DNA of 64,000 nt from the NCBI GenBank assembly GCA_036873135.1, contig JAPTYO010000017.1, forward strand, positions 6,448,001-6,512,000, in the 5' to 3' direction. This document shows, piece by piece, positions 10,750-21,939 of the stretch (positions are counted from its first letter, which is position 1; every line of letters starts with the position of its first letter). The notes beneath the pieces were generated by a model. That model saw only the letters and a list, made by a program, of their open reading frames with translations, did not search any database and had not been told where the DNA came from. Source of the DNA: Clarkia xantiana subsp. parviflora. Its lineage: Eukaryota > Streptophyta > Magnoliopsida > Myrtales > Onagraceae. Position numbers and translations under genes: made by a program.

Positions 10750-12186
10750 CATGTGGACGAGGCTGAAGGGGTGTTGGCGTCGGCCGACGGAACTGCGTTA
10801 AGAATCAAAAGCTTATGGTCAATGAGATCCTGGGTCCTATGCCTCAGACGCGAGCAATCCTCAGTTGAGTGACCAAATATCCCCATGTGAAACTCACACT
10901 TCAAATTTGGATCATTGTTGGGTATCCTTGAAGTAGTCTTCCAAACCTCAGGACCAATGAGACCCTGAGCAAGTGCTGAGCAAGTGCTTTTTGGTATACT
11001 TCGGCGGCCGATACTAGTAAAGGTGTGAATTTCCTAGACTCCCGCGTTTTGTTCATAGTCCAGTTTTCCGGTCCACTCACAACGGGGGTTTGCGGAGCTT
11101 GGGTCTGGTAGACTGCACCTACCGTTGCGTCTTTGGATGACCAGTTCTTGGAGCCTCCCTTTTTGGTTATATCATCTTGTTGACTCCTGAAGGGTCTTCA
11201 AGTTTTCCAGTTCGAATACCATGCTCTACCATTTCTCCTGATTTCACCAAATCAGCGAAGTTGGATGAAACATTCCCTAACAAATGGGAGTAATATGCCC
11301 CTTTAAGAGTGCCGATGAACATGGACACCGCTTCTGCGTCTTCCAGTGGTGGTCGGACTCCAGCGGCTTTCTCTCTCCAAGCCTGCATATAGCTTCTAAA
11401 TGATTGCCCCCCTTCCATCTCCATGGTTTGGAGGTCCATGCGGGTTGGAGCTGTATCCAAGTTGAACTTATACTGGTGAACGAAAGTGTTAGCCATCTCT
11501 TCCCACGTAGAAATTTCACCGACTTTCAAGTTGACGAACCAAACCAAAGCTGCTCCTTTCAAGCTCTCCTGGAACGTCTGGATCAAGAACTTCTCATACT
11601 GCTGATAAGGGGCCGTCTTTGCAAGGTAAATCCTCAAGTGGACAATGGGATTACCGGTGCCATCATACTTCTCAAAGTCGGGGACTTTGAATTTCTCCGG
11701 TCTTGACATGTCGGGGAAAAGGCATAAATCGGAGCAACCAATGCCTCCATACTGCTTAAGTCTGGACAAAACCTTCATCTTTTCCTCCATTTTCTTCAAG
11801 CGGCAATCCTGTTCGTATTCAATGACAGGTGATGATGTGGCTGCATTTGTGCCGATTGCACCTCCTTGGTTAACATGCCCATACATTACCGTCGGTTTCG
11901 GAAGGACATGCGGCTTTGATGCAGATTGATCAGGAATAACCAAAATAGGGGGTTGGCCATGAGGAGGTTCGGTATTCGCCACAGGTGTTGTGGAGGATTC
12001 TGGATTCGAGGTCGCTGTCAGCAAGGCCGGTTTTAGAGTACTGTAAGTTGATCGAGCCTCGAGGAGTTCCATGATGCGCTCCATGTTTGCCGACGTGGAT
12101 GCCATATCCTGATGCATTTTAGTATTAGCCGTCTCGATCTCGGCTATTCGTTCCTCTTGTTGCTGGATCTTCTGAGCGTCCTCCAT
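10750..12186 (-). pseudogene. Ty3/gypsy (Tat-like) gag, interrupted
   Basis: The first 339 codons (12186 to 11167) are open and encode a retrotransposon Gag. The N-terminal part starts MEDAQKIQQQEERIAEIE and is predicted coiled coil. The core includes RPEKFKVPDFEKYDGTGNP, VWFVNLKVGEISTWEEM and FRSYMQAWREKAAG, the capsid signature of plant gypsy elements. The frame then stops, but Gag-like sequence continues down to about 10750, including CEFHMGIFGHSTEDC and TQDLID, the Cys/His motif usual at the end of Tat Gags. So a stop or frameshift splits the gene near 11166. No pol follows. The ATG at 12186 is chosen because the coiled-coil start follows directly. The product would have formed virus-like particles in the cytoplasm. 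Confidence 0.85.
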
Positions 12187-12904
12187 GTTAGTTGTTTGTC
12201 GCGTGATGGTCAGTAATACCTACAGCGAAAAATGTGATATTCAGAATATGGAACACAAGATATCATGCATGATTGTTTTGAAAGTAATGTGTCATTCAAC
12301 TCATCATCTTTTGAAAAAATGTTTTGTAACTAAAATATGTTTCTAAGACGCTTTATATAATTGCGAAACTTGATCAAAACGTGTCGAGTGCTTGCCCCAT
12401 AATCCGAGCAAAGGTAATGCAACAAGGTTTTTTCAAAATGGATTCAATTCTTTTCACTTCTTTGGATTTTGGAGCGAGCACTTAACCCTGACGTTTCTAT
12501 TTCCAATGTTGAACAATTGCAGCACTCCACACTACACGGTATTTCTATAATAGTGTCGTTTTGCGTCCATCATGCTGGTCTGAATCTGGTCAACGTCGAC
12601 CTTGGGGAAATTGAAGGGCCCTGATATGAGTGGAATTAAGCAGTCGTTCCATTCTTACCGAAAATGGTGTGTAAAGCGTTTTAGAAACGACGATTGAATG
12701 ACACATTTTTTGAGAAAATATGATGCATGCTTGTAACGTAAATTTCCATTGATACGCGTTGTACAGTTACATATGGTACAAAAAATAAAGATTACATCGA
12801 GACCCATGTCCTATACATGAAAAATTACAGGGGTCGAGAACAATTAGAATAAGAACACATGCAAGTACGCATAGCGGCAGGATCGAAGCTTCAGGTGTGT
12901 GTTT

Positions 12905-13095
12905 TTGCTTTGTTCTACAAGGTAGGCTCCACTGATAGGTTCCCGACAAAGTGGTTTCCTCACCCCATCATAGGGATCATAGGACCTTCACAAGCGAGTA
13001 GAGTTTTTCCGAGCCGTACCGGCGGCCCAGCCGCTCCGGTCGTACCGTACTAAACCTCCGGGGTTCCTAGTCGCCCTGGATTTTAGGCGTTTTGG
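12905..13095 (-). other. Conserved leader block (Tat-Out)
   Basis: Counterpart of 7426-7620. It lies between the PBS and gag in element orientation. Flanking sequence is A/T-rich and diverged, whereas this block stays GC-moderate and similar in both elements. Confidence 0.6.
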
Positions 13096-13268
13096 TGATT
13101 ATTCTAAAGTGGTGTGTGTGCGGGTTCAACAAAGAGACATAAGTTAGTAAAATAAAAAGTTCCGCACCTATCACATAAAAACTCAAAGTTCGAATAACAG
13201 AGTTATACACAAATAAACTAAAAAATGGCAAATAAGAAAATATACAAAGCCCGAACCCTCTAAATCTC

Positions 13269-13286
13269 TCCCTAGCAGAGTCGCCA
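13269..13286 (-). other. Tat-Out primer-binding site
   Basis: Minus strand TGGCGACTCTGCTAGGGA, three bases from the LTR. One base differs from the Tat-In site. Confidence 0.85.
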
Positions 13287-13289
13287 AAT

Positions 13290-14622
13290 TGTCGGACCCT
13301 AAAAATCCGACTTAAGGCGATTATGTTTTGAAAACGTGAATTTTAAAAGAGTCGCCACTAGTTAATAAAGGCTAACTAGAATCCTAAATTACCTAAGTGA
13401 ATAATGAATTAAACATCTAGGTATTAAATCGGTCTGCGATCCAAAATTTGAGTTCGGAGGTTCTGTTACGGATTTAAAAAAAAATATTTTTCTAATCACG
13501 CCCTTTCGGTACTTAGTTAACATATTTGCCAATTTTAAATTTAAACATGTGCTACGTCAAGTTAATCTAACATTATAAAAAAAAAACTATTAAACATCTA
13601 AAAAACTCTTAATTAAGTTAAAATCTAAACGGAATTAAGCATGCTCAAAATCATGATACAATTTAAAAATTACATGTCATATACACATATTTACAAAAAC
13701 ATGGTATCTAATTAAATTTACATTTTAACTATCTAATTAACACAACATGATAATAATAATAATAAATAATAGAAAATAACAAAAAAACTAATTATTAAGT
13801 AATAATAATAATATTCAAAAAAAAAAAACTTACCTCGTCTTCTCCTAGAAGACAGATTCACCGGAACAGACACCAGAGGTCGCCGGAGCAGGCAGCAGAG
13901 GGCGCCGGAGCAGGCAGCAGAGGGCGCCGGAGCAGGCAGCAGCGGACGACAGGCAACGTGGCGGCACCGGCAGGGACGGACGCAACCTAGCAGCTCTGGT
14001 GGGTCTGGGCGGAGGGACGTATCCGCCGATATCCGGAGCGACAGAAGATTGGCCGAAGTCGAGGACGGCGACGGCGACAGCGGGTGGCAGGGCTGGCCTA
14101 GTACACCGGTGGGTACGAGTGGCTCGACGATAGCGAGGGCGGGGAGAGCGAATGGTGAGTTGGACTCCGGCGAGGTATGGTGGTGGACTCCGGTGATTTA
14201 GCAAGAAATCGGAAAAAAAACGGGAAAGAGAAGGCAAAAAAAAATTGCACAGTTTTCGAAAATTAATAGTATTATATTCTTATATTTTTTTTTCCTGCGT
14301 GTTTTTACATTGATAAGGGGTCCTTTTATAGCTAGATTTGCACCTACAATTAGGTAAACAATATTTTCCCTAATATACATTAATTAATTCCGAAAATTAT
14401 GAATATATATTTATTGTATATTGCCATAAATATTTATCATATATTTTCTGAATATTACACAATATTAATAAATGCATCTATACTATCCTAATTTAAACTA
14501 AGCCAATTTCTAGCAACCCCGTGACCTTCCATATTTAAATACTTCCTTTTTTAAACGCGTTACACATAAAATTTTTGAACGTGTTACATACGTGTCACGC
14601 GTACCAAAATTAGGTGTTTACA
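13290..14622 (-). repeat. Tat-Out 5' LTR
   Basis: Plus strand TGTCGGACC...GGTGTTTACA. Both ends match the Tat-In LTRs closely (13290-13520 and about 14300-14622). The middle (about 13840-14230) is unrelated in detail: it contains a short GC-rich repeat (gccggagcaggcagcag, three copies at 13880-13940). This suggests a different subfamily or a swapped U3/R block. Confidence 0.88.
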
Positions 14623-15126
14623 AATCTTTCAGTTTCCCAAAATAAGCATTAATAGAAAGAATTCTCTGCTTGATTTGATAAATTTCTCTGGTTAGATGGT
14701 AAATGCGAGTTCCATCTATTTCACTAAACCTTTCACGTAATTCTTCCCAGATTGAACGAGCTGATGGACTGTAGTGCATTCCATGGGTTAAGCTTTTAGA
14801 AATCGAATTGATCAACCAAGCTTTTACAACAGCATTGCATTGGTCCCAAGAGAATTTCATCTGATCTGCAAGAGATTCACGCAAACAGGTACCATCCACA
14901 AAACACAGTTTATTTTTCACCAGCAACGCATCAGAAATTGCATGAATCCATGATTGATAGTTATCAGCTCTAGACAACTTAAGTTCAATCAGTGATAGGC
15001 TTGTATTATCAGAAGGGTGGAGATAAAACATGTCCTTGTAAAACCTGTCACTATGTGTATCACCAGAATCAGATCCATTAGGATCTGCAGGTTGTCCTGA
15101 TCCAAGTTTTGGCCACAATGTTGCCA
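14623..15126 (-). pseudogene. Cop-C: Ty1/copia gag, truncated by Tat-Out
   Basis: About 168 codons on the minus strand from the ATG at 15126 (MATLWPKLGSGQ). The sequence shows FYLHPSDNTSLSLIELKLS, NYQSWIHAISDALLVKNKL and FVDGTCL, then WLINSISKSLTHGM, IWEELRERFSE and IYHLTREIYQ. These are signatures of the copia Gag N-terminal domain (Retrotran_gag_3 type) and the start of the UBN2-like part. The frame is cut at KLKDL exactly where Tat-Out starts, so the rest of the element lies left of the window. An upstream in-frame extension to 15379 runs through the PBS and LTR and is not part of the protein. Confidence 0.85.
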
Positions 15127-15337
15127 TAATTCTCAAGAATAGTGAAGTGCTATGTGCAAGCAAATTCACCACAGATAACAAGAGATCTACAACTTTCGAA
15201 GCTGAATTGAAGAAAATAAGAAGAAATCTGAACTCAGGAAGCTCAGAACAAAGCCCAGTGAAGATGAACAGAAATCGAATCGAAGAAGTACAATCCGATG
15301 AGACACAGCATCGAAACGTAAAATTGGATCGTGATTC

Positions 15338-15349
15338 GCTCTGATACCA
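15338..15349 (-). other. Cop-C primer-binding site
   Basis: Minus strand TGGTATCAGAGC, the classical copia site complementary to initiator methionine tRNA. It directly follows the presumed LTR end TTTGACA. Confidence 0.9.
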
Positions 15350-15507
15350 TGTCAAATAGTGAAAATACCATAAACCCAAGGAGAAGAGAAGCGAGGGATC
15401 TCCTCAATCTCCATGAGCGTTCATTCTATTCATCACTGTAGCCAAGTTTCTATATATTCGATTACAGAGAACTAATTCAACTAAAATATGTAATTGAATA
15501 TAAAACA
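15350..15507 (-). repeat. Cop-C 5' LTR (short, outer boundary estimated)
   Basis: Plus strand TGTCAAATAG...ATATAAAACA. On the element strand it starts TGTTTTATATTC and ends CTATTTGACA beside the PBS. A TATA-like stretch lies near 15450-15460. A length near 158 bp fits small copia LTRs. No partner LTR is in the window, so the outer end is a guess from the TG...CA rule. Confidence 0.6.
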
Positions 15508-15689
15508 TCCTCAACTTTCTCTAAAGATAAAAAAGGTCCTCATAGTTCTTCACACTTCTTCAGGGCTTAGGCGGTCGGGTTGTAAGGGCTTACAGCAGTC
15601 GGGGTCAGAGGTGATGAGTCGCCGGATTATAGGAGACAAGGTCAGGTCTTTTCATCAGTCACAATAAATAATATAAAAGAAGGAAAATT

Positions 15690-15836
15690 GTTCATGGCCA
15701 GCACTTTACCCCTTACGGGCTGACCCGGTGCGAGTGGGGATTAGTCTAGGTGTGGAGCAAGCATGCTACGGGTGCTGCCCTCCTGATGATGGCCCCCCTA
15801 AGACCACCCCACGGGAAACCAAAAAAAAAAAAAAAG
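15690..15836 (+). mobile_element. Possible SINE fragment
   Basis: The stretch ccccttacgggctgacccgg...gcgagtggggattagtct, followed by a GC-rich tail region, cacgggaaacc and a run of 15 A, resembles the 3' part of plant Au-type SINEs. A clear tRNA-like head with A and B boxes was not found upstream, so this may be a 5' truncated copy. No target duplication was identified. Confidence 0.4.
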
Positions 15837-18800
15837 ATAATAAACAAGATAGTGGAAGCTTGATTAATTTCCCAGCATCTGCCAACCAATCCAATATAAA
15901 GCCTGAGAAAATAAAGTTAGAAGTTGGGAAAACTGATGCTAAAGGTTTTATAAAGTCACTTAGACGCAGAGCATGTACTAATTATAATTCAGAGGATGAG
16001 GATGAGTGTAAGGAGGTAAATTTTGCTTTTAGGTGAAGGATTTGAAGCATCTGAGTAGCAAAATATAAAACTTGGATCAAGGAACAATTAATGGGAGCAA
16101 TAGAAGAGGAAGTGCTTCAGTAGTGGAGCTGATGGGAGTCTACGTCTTTTTTATTTTATTTTTTATTGTGAGAGTCTACGTCTGGCATTAGCAATAGTAG
16201 ATGTCATTGCTCTAAGAAGAGGTTAGCAGCTGTTTTGCTCTTCATAATAATTCAGATTCAACCATCATTATTGAATTATGATTTATTTTTTCCTTTTTTT
16301 CATTTTGGAAGGAAATTGAGACTGGAAAGAACGATTACTATCACCAGATTTGTGGTTCGGTCTCTCACCTCGCTTCTGAATTAATATTTTTTTGGTATGG
16401 TCTGTTATTCAATATATTGATCATACATTTACTACACTCATGTAGAATTACGAATAGTGCGCAAAATTGAAAATTTTCAAGAAGTTTTACAATTATGGAT
16501 GTCCCATGATAATTATTATATAAAAAATGTCATTTGAGAGTGTTCCCACTTCTAATTAATTGGTTTGATATGGATGTACAATTTTAAGGATTGAGATTTG
16601 TTCATTTGATTCCACAGGGGTAGTGATATCTGCACGTGGCTAATGAATTCGAAGAATTATTCGAAGACCCAATTGTACATTAAAAGATCGGAATCAGGAT
16701 TTACAATCTTGAAAAATAGTTAATAAGGACATATATCTAGCTGTGAATGACATTGATTAACTACATGCGATTTTAGATCTTAGTTAGCTTCAACTTTGAA
16801 ATGATGGAAACGAGCGAAGTTGTGCATATCCTAACCTTTAAGAATGCTAAAGGACCGTGTGACACGACACCTATGACTCTCACGGAAAGTTACATCGATA
16901 AGATGTCAAAGGAAGTTAAACATGAAAGACGATAAATTGGTAAATAAACCTTTGTAAAAAATGGTGGAGTTAAGTAAACAAAAGAGACCTATGATTAACC
17001 ACAAGCATAAACAAATGCTGTACAAAAGCGCTTAGAAGTTTTTGTGTATATTGTGGTGTACACGAGACCTGATTATTGTTATGCATTAGTTGCGTAATAC
17101 ATGTCGAGCCTTGGCCATGTACATTTATTAGCCATTAAGAGAATCATACAGATTCTGAAAGCTACTTCTTATGCACTTTACTATCGTTGAAATTTGATCT
17201 TGAAATTAGTGGCTAAAGTGTTGCTGAGTTTGCTAAGGGATGACTACCTAAGTCAGTTTACTTAAGGTATTAGTTTTCAAACGTGCAAGTGGTTTAACAT
17301 CCCGGCATACTGAAAATAAAACTAGTTAAGCATCATCGACTATGTAAGCCGAATTTTATTCTCTTTTTGGAACGGTAAAGGAAGCCGTAAATCTGAAGTG
17401 ACTCTCTTTGAAACCTTGCTGAAAGTTTGTGGACCTGGCTTAAATCGGTCGTAGTTAACATTGACGTAGAGTCAAATCTTAAGCAACGACGAAAGAGTAC
17501 AAGTACCATATATGAATTCGCCACATAGATGTGAGAAACAATTTTGGAATATAAATTTTCAAGGACAAGCTGATGGATGCGGAGTACATACGTACAGACG
17601 ATCCAATTGCATATCCCATTACTAAAACATTGCTAGTTAAGCAATTCTCGAAGCATGTAGAGTCGCTGGGATTGTATCGACCCGTTTAAACTTGTATCTA
17701 GAATCATAGGATAATATTAGAATGACATGAATTAATGACTATTTTTTGTTAATCATAAATTGCATCTTCAAGTTTAAAGAAAGTGATGATCTCATTAAAG
17801 AGAGATTTATTCATTTGGATTCCACTCGGTTGTGAGTCGTAATAAACTCCGTAATGAAATATGTTGAATGTGGAAACTTGTCTATTCGCACAGGCACGCC
17901 AATCATTAATTGCCTAACTAGCTTGACACAGATGATCGCCAAGAACATTGTCATCGATGTATAAAAATTTAGGAATGGGGCTTTGGGGTGCCTAATTTCT
18001 ATTTTGTATCGCCCCAGTGGGTCAAAGCCGCCGCTAAAGACCATTTTTTATGGCTAGAATTTCGATCTACGATGGTACGCACATACTTAGCCCTAAAAAA
18101 GGGTTGTACCATCGATGCGCGATTCATACTGCGTGTGCCATATACGACCACGAGGTCAAATGCTCGGTTGTGTTAGGCGAATATTATCATATTCGAGAAA
18201 TATAATATTTATTCTACCGAGCGTGCGAACCAATCCTGATAGCTAACTGATGTATGCTATTAAAGTATCTTTAGTTTTTGAATCATTTTTTTGAGATTCG
18301 ATTCAATTATCGCTACTTTGGTTTTGGATAGCCTTGACTAAGAAAACGTCTGTAGTGAAGATTCTGGGTATACAGAATTGAATTGATTCAAAGGGATTGA
18401 ACGAGAAGAATCATCAGGAGTTATTGTAAGTTTATAATTATTATAAGAAAAAAAATATATTACCATAGATAGTTACTAACATTATAATATTATTGTATGC
18501 ATAATTAAATATTTAAATATATATTTTTTATATAGCACAAAATTAATAATAACATTATTAAGAGTTTTTTTTATAATATTTTTTTATGTATTTTCTGAAA
18601 ATCACTAAAAATAATAATTATTCTAAAAATACTACTAATAAAAATAAATTATTGGTTTAGTATTACATGATTAATATATTACAATAATAAACATCACAAT
18701 AATATAAATAAAACCAATAAATAAATAATTGTTATTATCATTCTTATTTTCAACTCATTTGCTTATACATATCAATAAATACACATATTTTTAAATCCTG

Positions 18801-18890
18801 TAATTTATAAAATCAATATTCTGCTAAACGAATTTTATTAACTAAAAATTATTATATTTTGGGGTTTTATTCTAAACATAATTAAATTAG
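15837..18890. other. Unrecognised A/T-rich intergenic DNA
   Basis: No gene or named element could be supported. A 102-codon open frame (15728-16036) covers the SINE-like tail and an acidic, lysine-rich stretch (RRRACTNYNSEDEDECKE); it could be an exon relic but I have no family for it. Short peptides at 16830-16920 and 17980-18170 are coding-looking in base composition yet unrecognised. 18420-18890 is very A/T-rich with many ataat/attat runs. Confidence 0.5.
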
Positions 18891-19056
18891 TAATAGCCGG
18901 ATGTATATGACGGCCCGCTCTTTATTTGGGCCAATTTTGAGCCGAGCCCTAAAACTCCTCCGGTCCTATACTAACCACGACATAATCGTAATATTGACCG
19001 ACTGATTCAGGACGGTCGCCGAACAAAGCTAGAATTGAGCTGTTTTGCACGTCTTC

Positions 19057-19072
19057 CTCTCTCTCTCTCTCT
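19057..19072 (+). promoter_or_regulatory. CT-rich (Y-patch-like) stretch before HP30-like gene
   Basis: A run of CT repeats about 155-170 bp before the start codon. Pyrimidine patches of this kind are frequent near plant transcription starts. The leader between it and the ATG is C-rich. Exact transcription start is not visible. Confidence 0.5.
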
Positions 19073-19225
19073 AGTCTATACTACTCCCTATATCCTCGTC
19101 TCTTCCTTCCTCCCCCCTTTAAACCTCCCCTCCATAGTTGACCGGCCCAAAACAAAACTAACATCTGCAAAACCAAAGCTTTCAGATTCAGCTTCGTTTC
19201 CCACACACCGCTGAAGCTGCCGAAA

Positions 19226-20938
19226 ATGGTGCAAGGCAAGCAAGGTGGATTTCTTGTGGTGTCAAGTCTAATGCCGCCCCACAACCCAATTGAGCAGCTC
19301 ACGTCTCGTTACAAGGAGCTTGAAAATGGGTTCAAGATTTGGCTATCCCAGCAGTCCATGCCTGTGGAGGCTGCCGTCGTTACCGCCACAAGCGCCCTGC
19401 AAGGAGCCGCCATTGGAGGCCTCATGGGCACCCTCACCAACGACGTCTCCTCCACCCTCCCACCTCCTTCCCAGCCCAACCTCAACCCACAAGCCATGTC
19501 TTCTTTTAACCAAGCTCAGGTTCCAATCTTGTTCAATTCCGATTTTAGCTTCGATTGAAATCATAATCAATTTAGCTGTTGCACTTTTTAATTGGTTTGT
19601 TATGTTTCTGGAATGGAAGAAGCTAATAATTGAGATTTGATGTGATGAGATATTGATGCAATTAGAAATCGATTTGCTTGATTGATTTATGTATGTATCA
19701 AGTATTCATGTTGTTCTCTCTAATTGCTCCTGGGCCATTGTAAATCTACTGTAATGTGCCATTGATTGAGTAACAAGAAAATAAGTTGAGTGGTTACTAT
19801 CTTATGGTTGTGATGATGTATCTTCAGTTCAGATAAAGATTATTTCTGCAACCTAGCGGTGTGTTACAACATGAGGGTGCCTTGAAACCAGGTTTATAAA
19901 ATTGGGTTGTTTCTCGTTGCAGGCCCTTGCAGGAGGTCCCTTAGTACAAGCTCGCAACTTTGCAGTGATGACTGGAGTTAATGCCGGAATTTCCTCCGTT
20001 ATGAAAAGAGTGAGAGGCAAGGAGGATGTCGAGTCCAGGTCATTGTTATCTTCTTCTACTTGTGTTTTGTAAATATATCCATTTTCAATCATATAGGTAG
20101 GGCTGTTAGTTGTTTTCCTTCAATACCATCTGTTATGCCTAGCATCAAGTCTTTGAATGAAGCAATAAATCTTAGAATGTCGTCGATACTGCTGCTAGCG
20201 GTTATATTAGTTTTGGTTAAGTTTACGTATTTGACATGGAAGTTGTCTTTGTAACATGCAGTATGGTTGCTGCTTTTGGTTCTGGAGTTGCGTTCTCGCT
20301 GGTGAGCAACGCCGGAGGTCCTAATCTGGCTAATGCAGTTAGTTCCGGATTCTTCTTTGCAATTGTCCAGGGTGGACTATTCAAGGTAACAGTTTGATGT
20401 TTAAAATACACCCATTCTGTAACATTTTTTGTTAGTATATGAATGAATAGATAAGCTGCTACTAAGTTTATATGGGGTTCGATCAACTTTTAAGAGAAAT
20501 GAATCGGTTTTGTGCAGTTGGGTCAGAAATTCACGCAGCCTCCTGAGAAAGATCTAAACTATGATAGGACGAGGAACATGTTATCAGGCCTCGGTCTTCA
20601 AAGCTACGAGAAGAACTTCAAGAAAGGACTGCTTACAGATACCACCTTGCCATTACTAACTGACAGGTAAGATCGAGAAACCGAATTTCCGTTTCACTTG
20701 TTTGGAAAATCAAAATCTGTTCCTTTATATCTGGAACATTGATGTCTTGCAGTGCTCTTAGAGATGTCAAGATTCCACCTGGACCAAGGCTTCTCATTCT
20801 TGATCAAATTCAGAGGTTTGTTCTTCCAACAACTTAGATTAGGTGTTGGATTTGGGTTTTTAACGTCAATTAATAGGGGTTTATGATCTTGTCTGATTCA
20901 GGGATCCGGAGCTTAGATCAGGGAAGAAGTTGAAGTAG
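19226..20938 (+). CDS. HP30: HP30-like Tim17-family/SAM protein of the chloroplast envelope
   Basis: Six exons: 19226-19519, 19923-20038, 20262-20385, 20518-20666, 20753-20815 and 20902-20938. All introns are GT-AG and the joined frame gives 260 residues. The N-terminal half is a Tim17/Tim22/Tim23/Pmp24-type domain with four hydrophobic segments (about 47-70, 102-125, 138-155, 160-178), including AAVVTATSALQGAAIGGLMG and ARNFAVMTGVNAGISSVMKR. The C-terminal part (about 194-249) is SAM-like, with LSGLGLQSYEKNFKKGLL and IPPGPRLLILDQIQ. This combination and length match plant HP30-1/HP30-2. In Arabidopsis these sit in the inner chloroplast envelope and help import proteins without transit peptides; mitochondrial roles for relatives are also discussed. 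No break is visible, so the gene looks functional. It is the only host gene I recognise here. Confidence 0.92.
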
Positions 20939-20964
20939 TATATCTACGGTCCATCTGCTTTTAT

Positions 20965-20970
20965 AATAAA
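20965..20970 (+). terminator. Likely polyadenylation signal of HP30-like gene
   Basis: AATAAA lies 27 bases after the stop codon. Plant signals are loose and a site further down may be used. Confidence 0.5.
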
Positions 20971-21038
20971 ATGAAATCATCAAGTTTTAGCTTTTCTTCT
21001 TGAAAAATTCACTTTTGTCGACTTGTAGATTTTTTTTT

Positions 21039-21569
21039 GGTTAATAACTAAAAAACTGTCCAAAGTTTACCCTATGTTAAAATTAGGTGTCTGAAGTTTG
21101 AAATGTTAAAATGGACTGTCCCAAGTTTCATTTTTGTTGAAATTTGGTGTCTTTGCGCGTCTTTTTATCTCCATTCAATCATTTTCATCAACCCACTCAC
21201 CCACTCATAATCCATCACTCTTTACTTTTCACAAAATCGTCAAATTTCACCCAAAAATTGAACATTAAAAAAAACGTTTCTAGAAGAGTCATGTGGAGCC
21301 ATTTTCCAAGGACAACAGAGCGAGATTTACTTGCGCGGATGTGGCCTACTTCTTAGGTGACGGTCCTGGCAAGATGACGAAAAGGGAGTGTGTATGGGAG
21401 CTTGAATTTGACAAACGGTTTCGTCGGAATTGATTTCTCTAAAGTAATCACACCAAGACACCACATTTTAACAAATTTGAAACCTTGGACACTACAGTTT
21501 AACATTTGAAACTTCAGACACCTAATTTTAACATAGGGTAAACCTTGGACAGTTTTTTAGTTATTAACC
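21039..21569. mobile_element. TIR-1: MITE-like element with long terminal inverted repeats
   Basis: The left end GGTTAATAACTAAAAAACTG... is repeated as its reverse complement at the right end (...TTTTTTAGTTATTAACC). The inverted repeats extend at least 75 bp and weakly further. The inside (21150-21420) has no transposase. A related end sequence occurs in TIR-2. A target duplication was not identified because both flanks are T-rich. The element lies about 100 bp after the HP30 stop. Confidence 0.85.
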
Positions 21570-21939
21570 CTTTTTTTTTTTTTTGTTGGAAAAGGATTCC
21601 CATTAATAAAAAAAAGTCGGTACAAACTGTCCCGGATTTTTTTAATTTTTTTTTGGTATAAACTGTCCCGGAATGAATTTACATGTAAATTGACTCGTGT
21701 ATAAAACGCCACCAAGATTAGCAGAAAAAAGAAAAAAATGCCTCTTATCTACTCACAAGTTGAATCTTATTATTTATCTGCTCATTAATTCTCTACGCCT
21801 CCAATTCTCAAATCAATTCTCCTGCGGCTGTCCTCTCCGGCGATGGTTACAACTTTTGCTAGAATTCGAAATCAGCTGCGCGGAAAGAAGGGAAGAGAAG
21901 AAAAGAAGAAGAAAAAATGAAGTTTGAAATTATGTTAAG
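21570..21939. other. Short spacer without recognised gene
   Basis: Contains a T-run and a near-duplicate phrase (acaaactgtcccgg at about 21623 and taaactgtcccgg at 21659). Nothing else is recognised. Confidence 0.5.

Larger units (their letters stand above)
9100..14622 (-). mobile_element. Tat-Out retroelement, right part with gag and 5' LTR
   Basis: Continuation of the element split at 1398. In order on the plus strand it holds repeat array B (9095-9670), a non-coding stretch homologous to Tat-In (9670-10750), a broken gag on the minus strand (10750-12186), a leader (12187-13268) with the block shared with Tat-In, the PBS and the 5' LTR. No protease, reverse transcriptase or integrase is visible. 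The LTR ends resemble those of Tat-In but the LTR centre differs. Tat-Out inserted into the gag of Cop-C; the duplication expected at 14623-14627 (AATCT) cannot be checked because the other end is outside the window. Confidence 0.8.
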
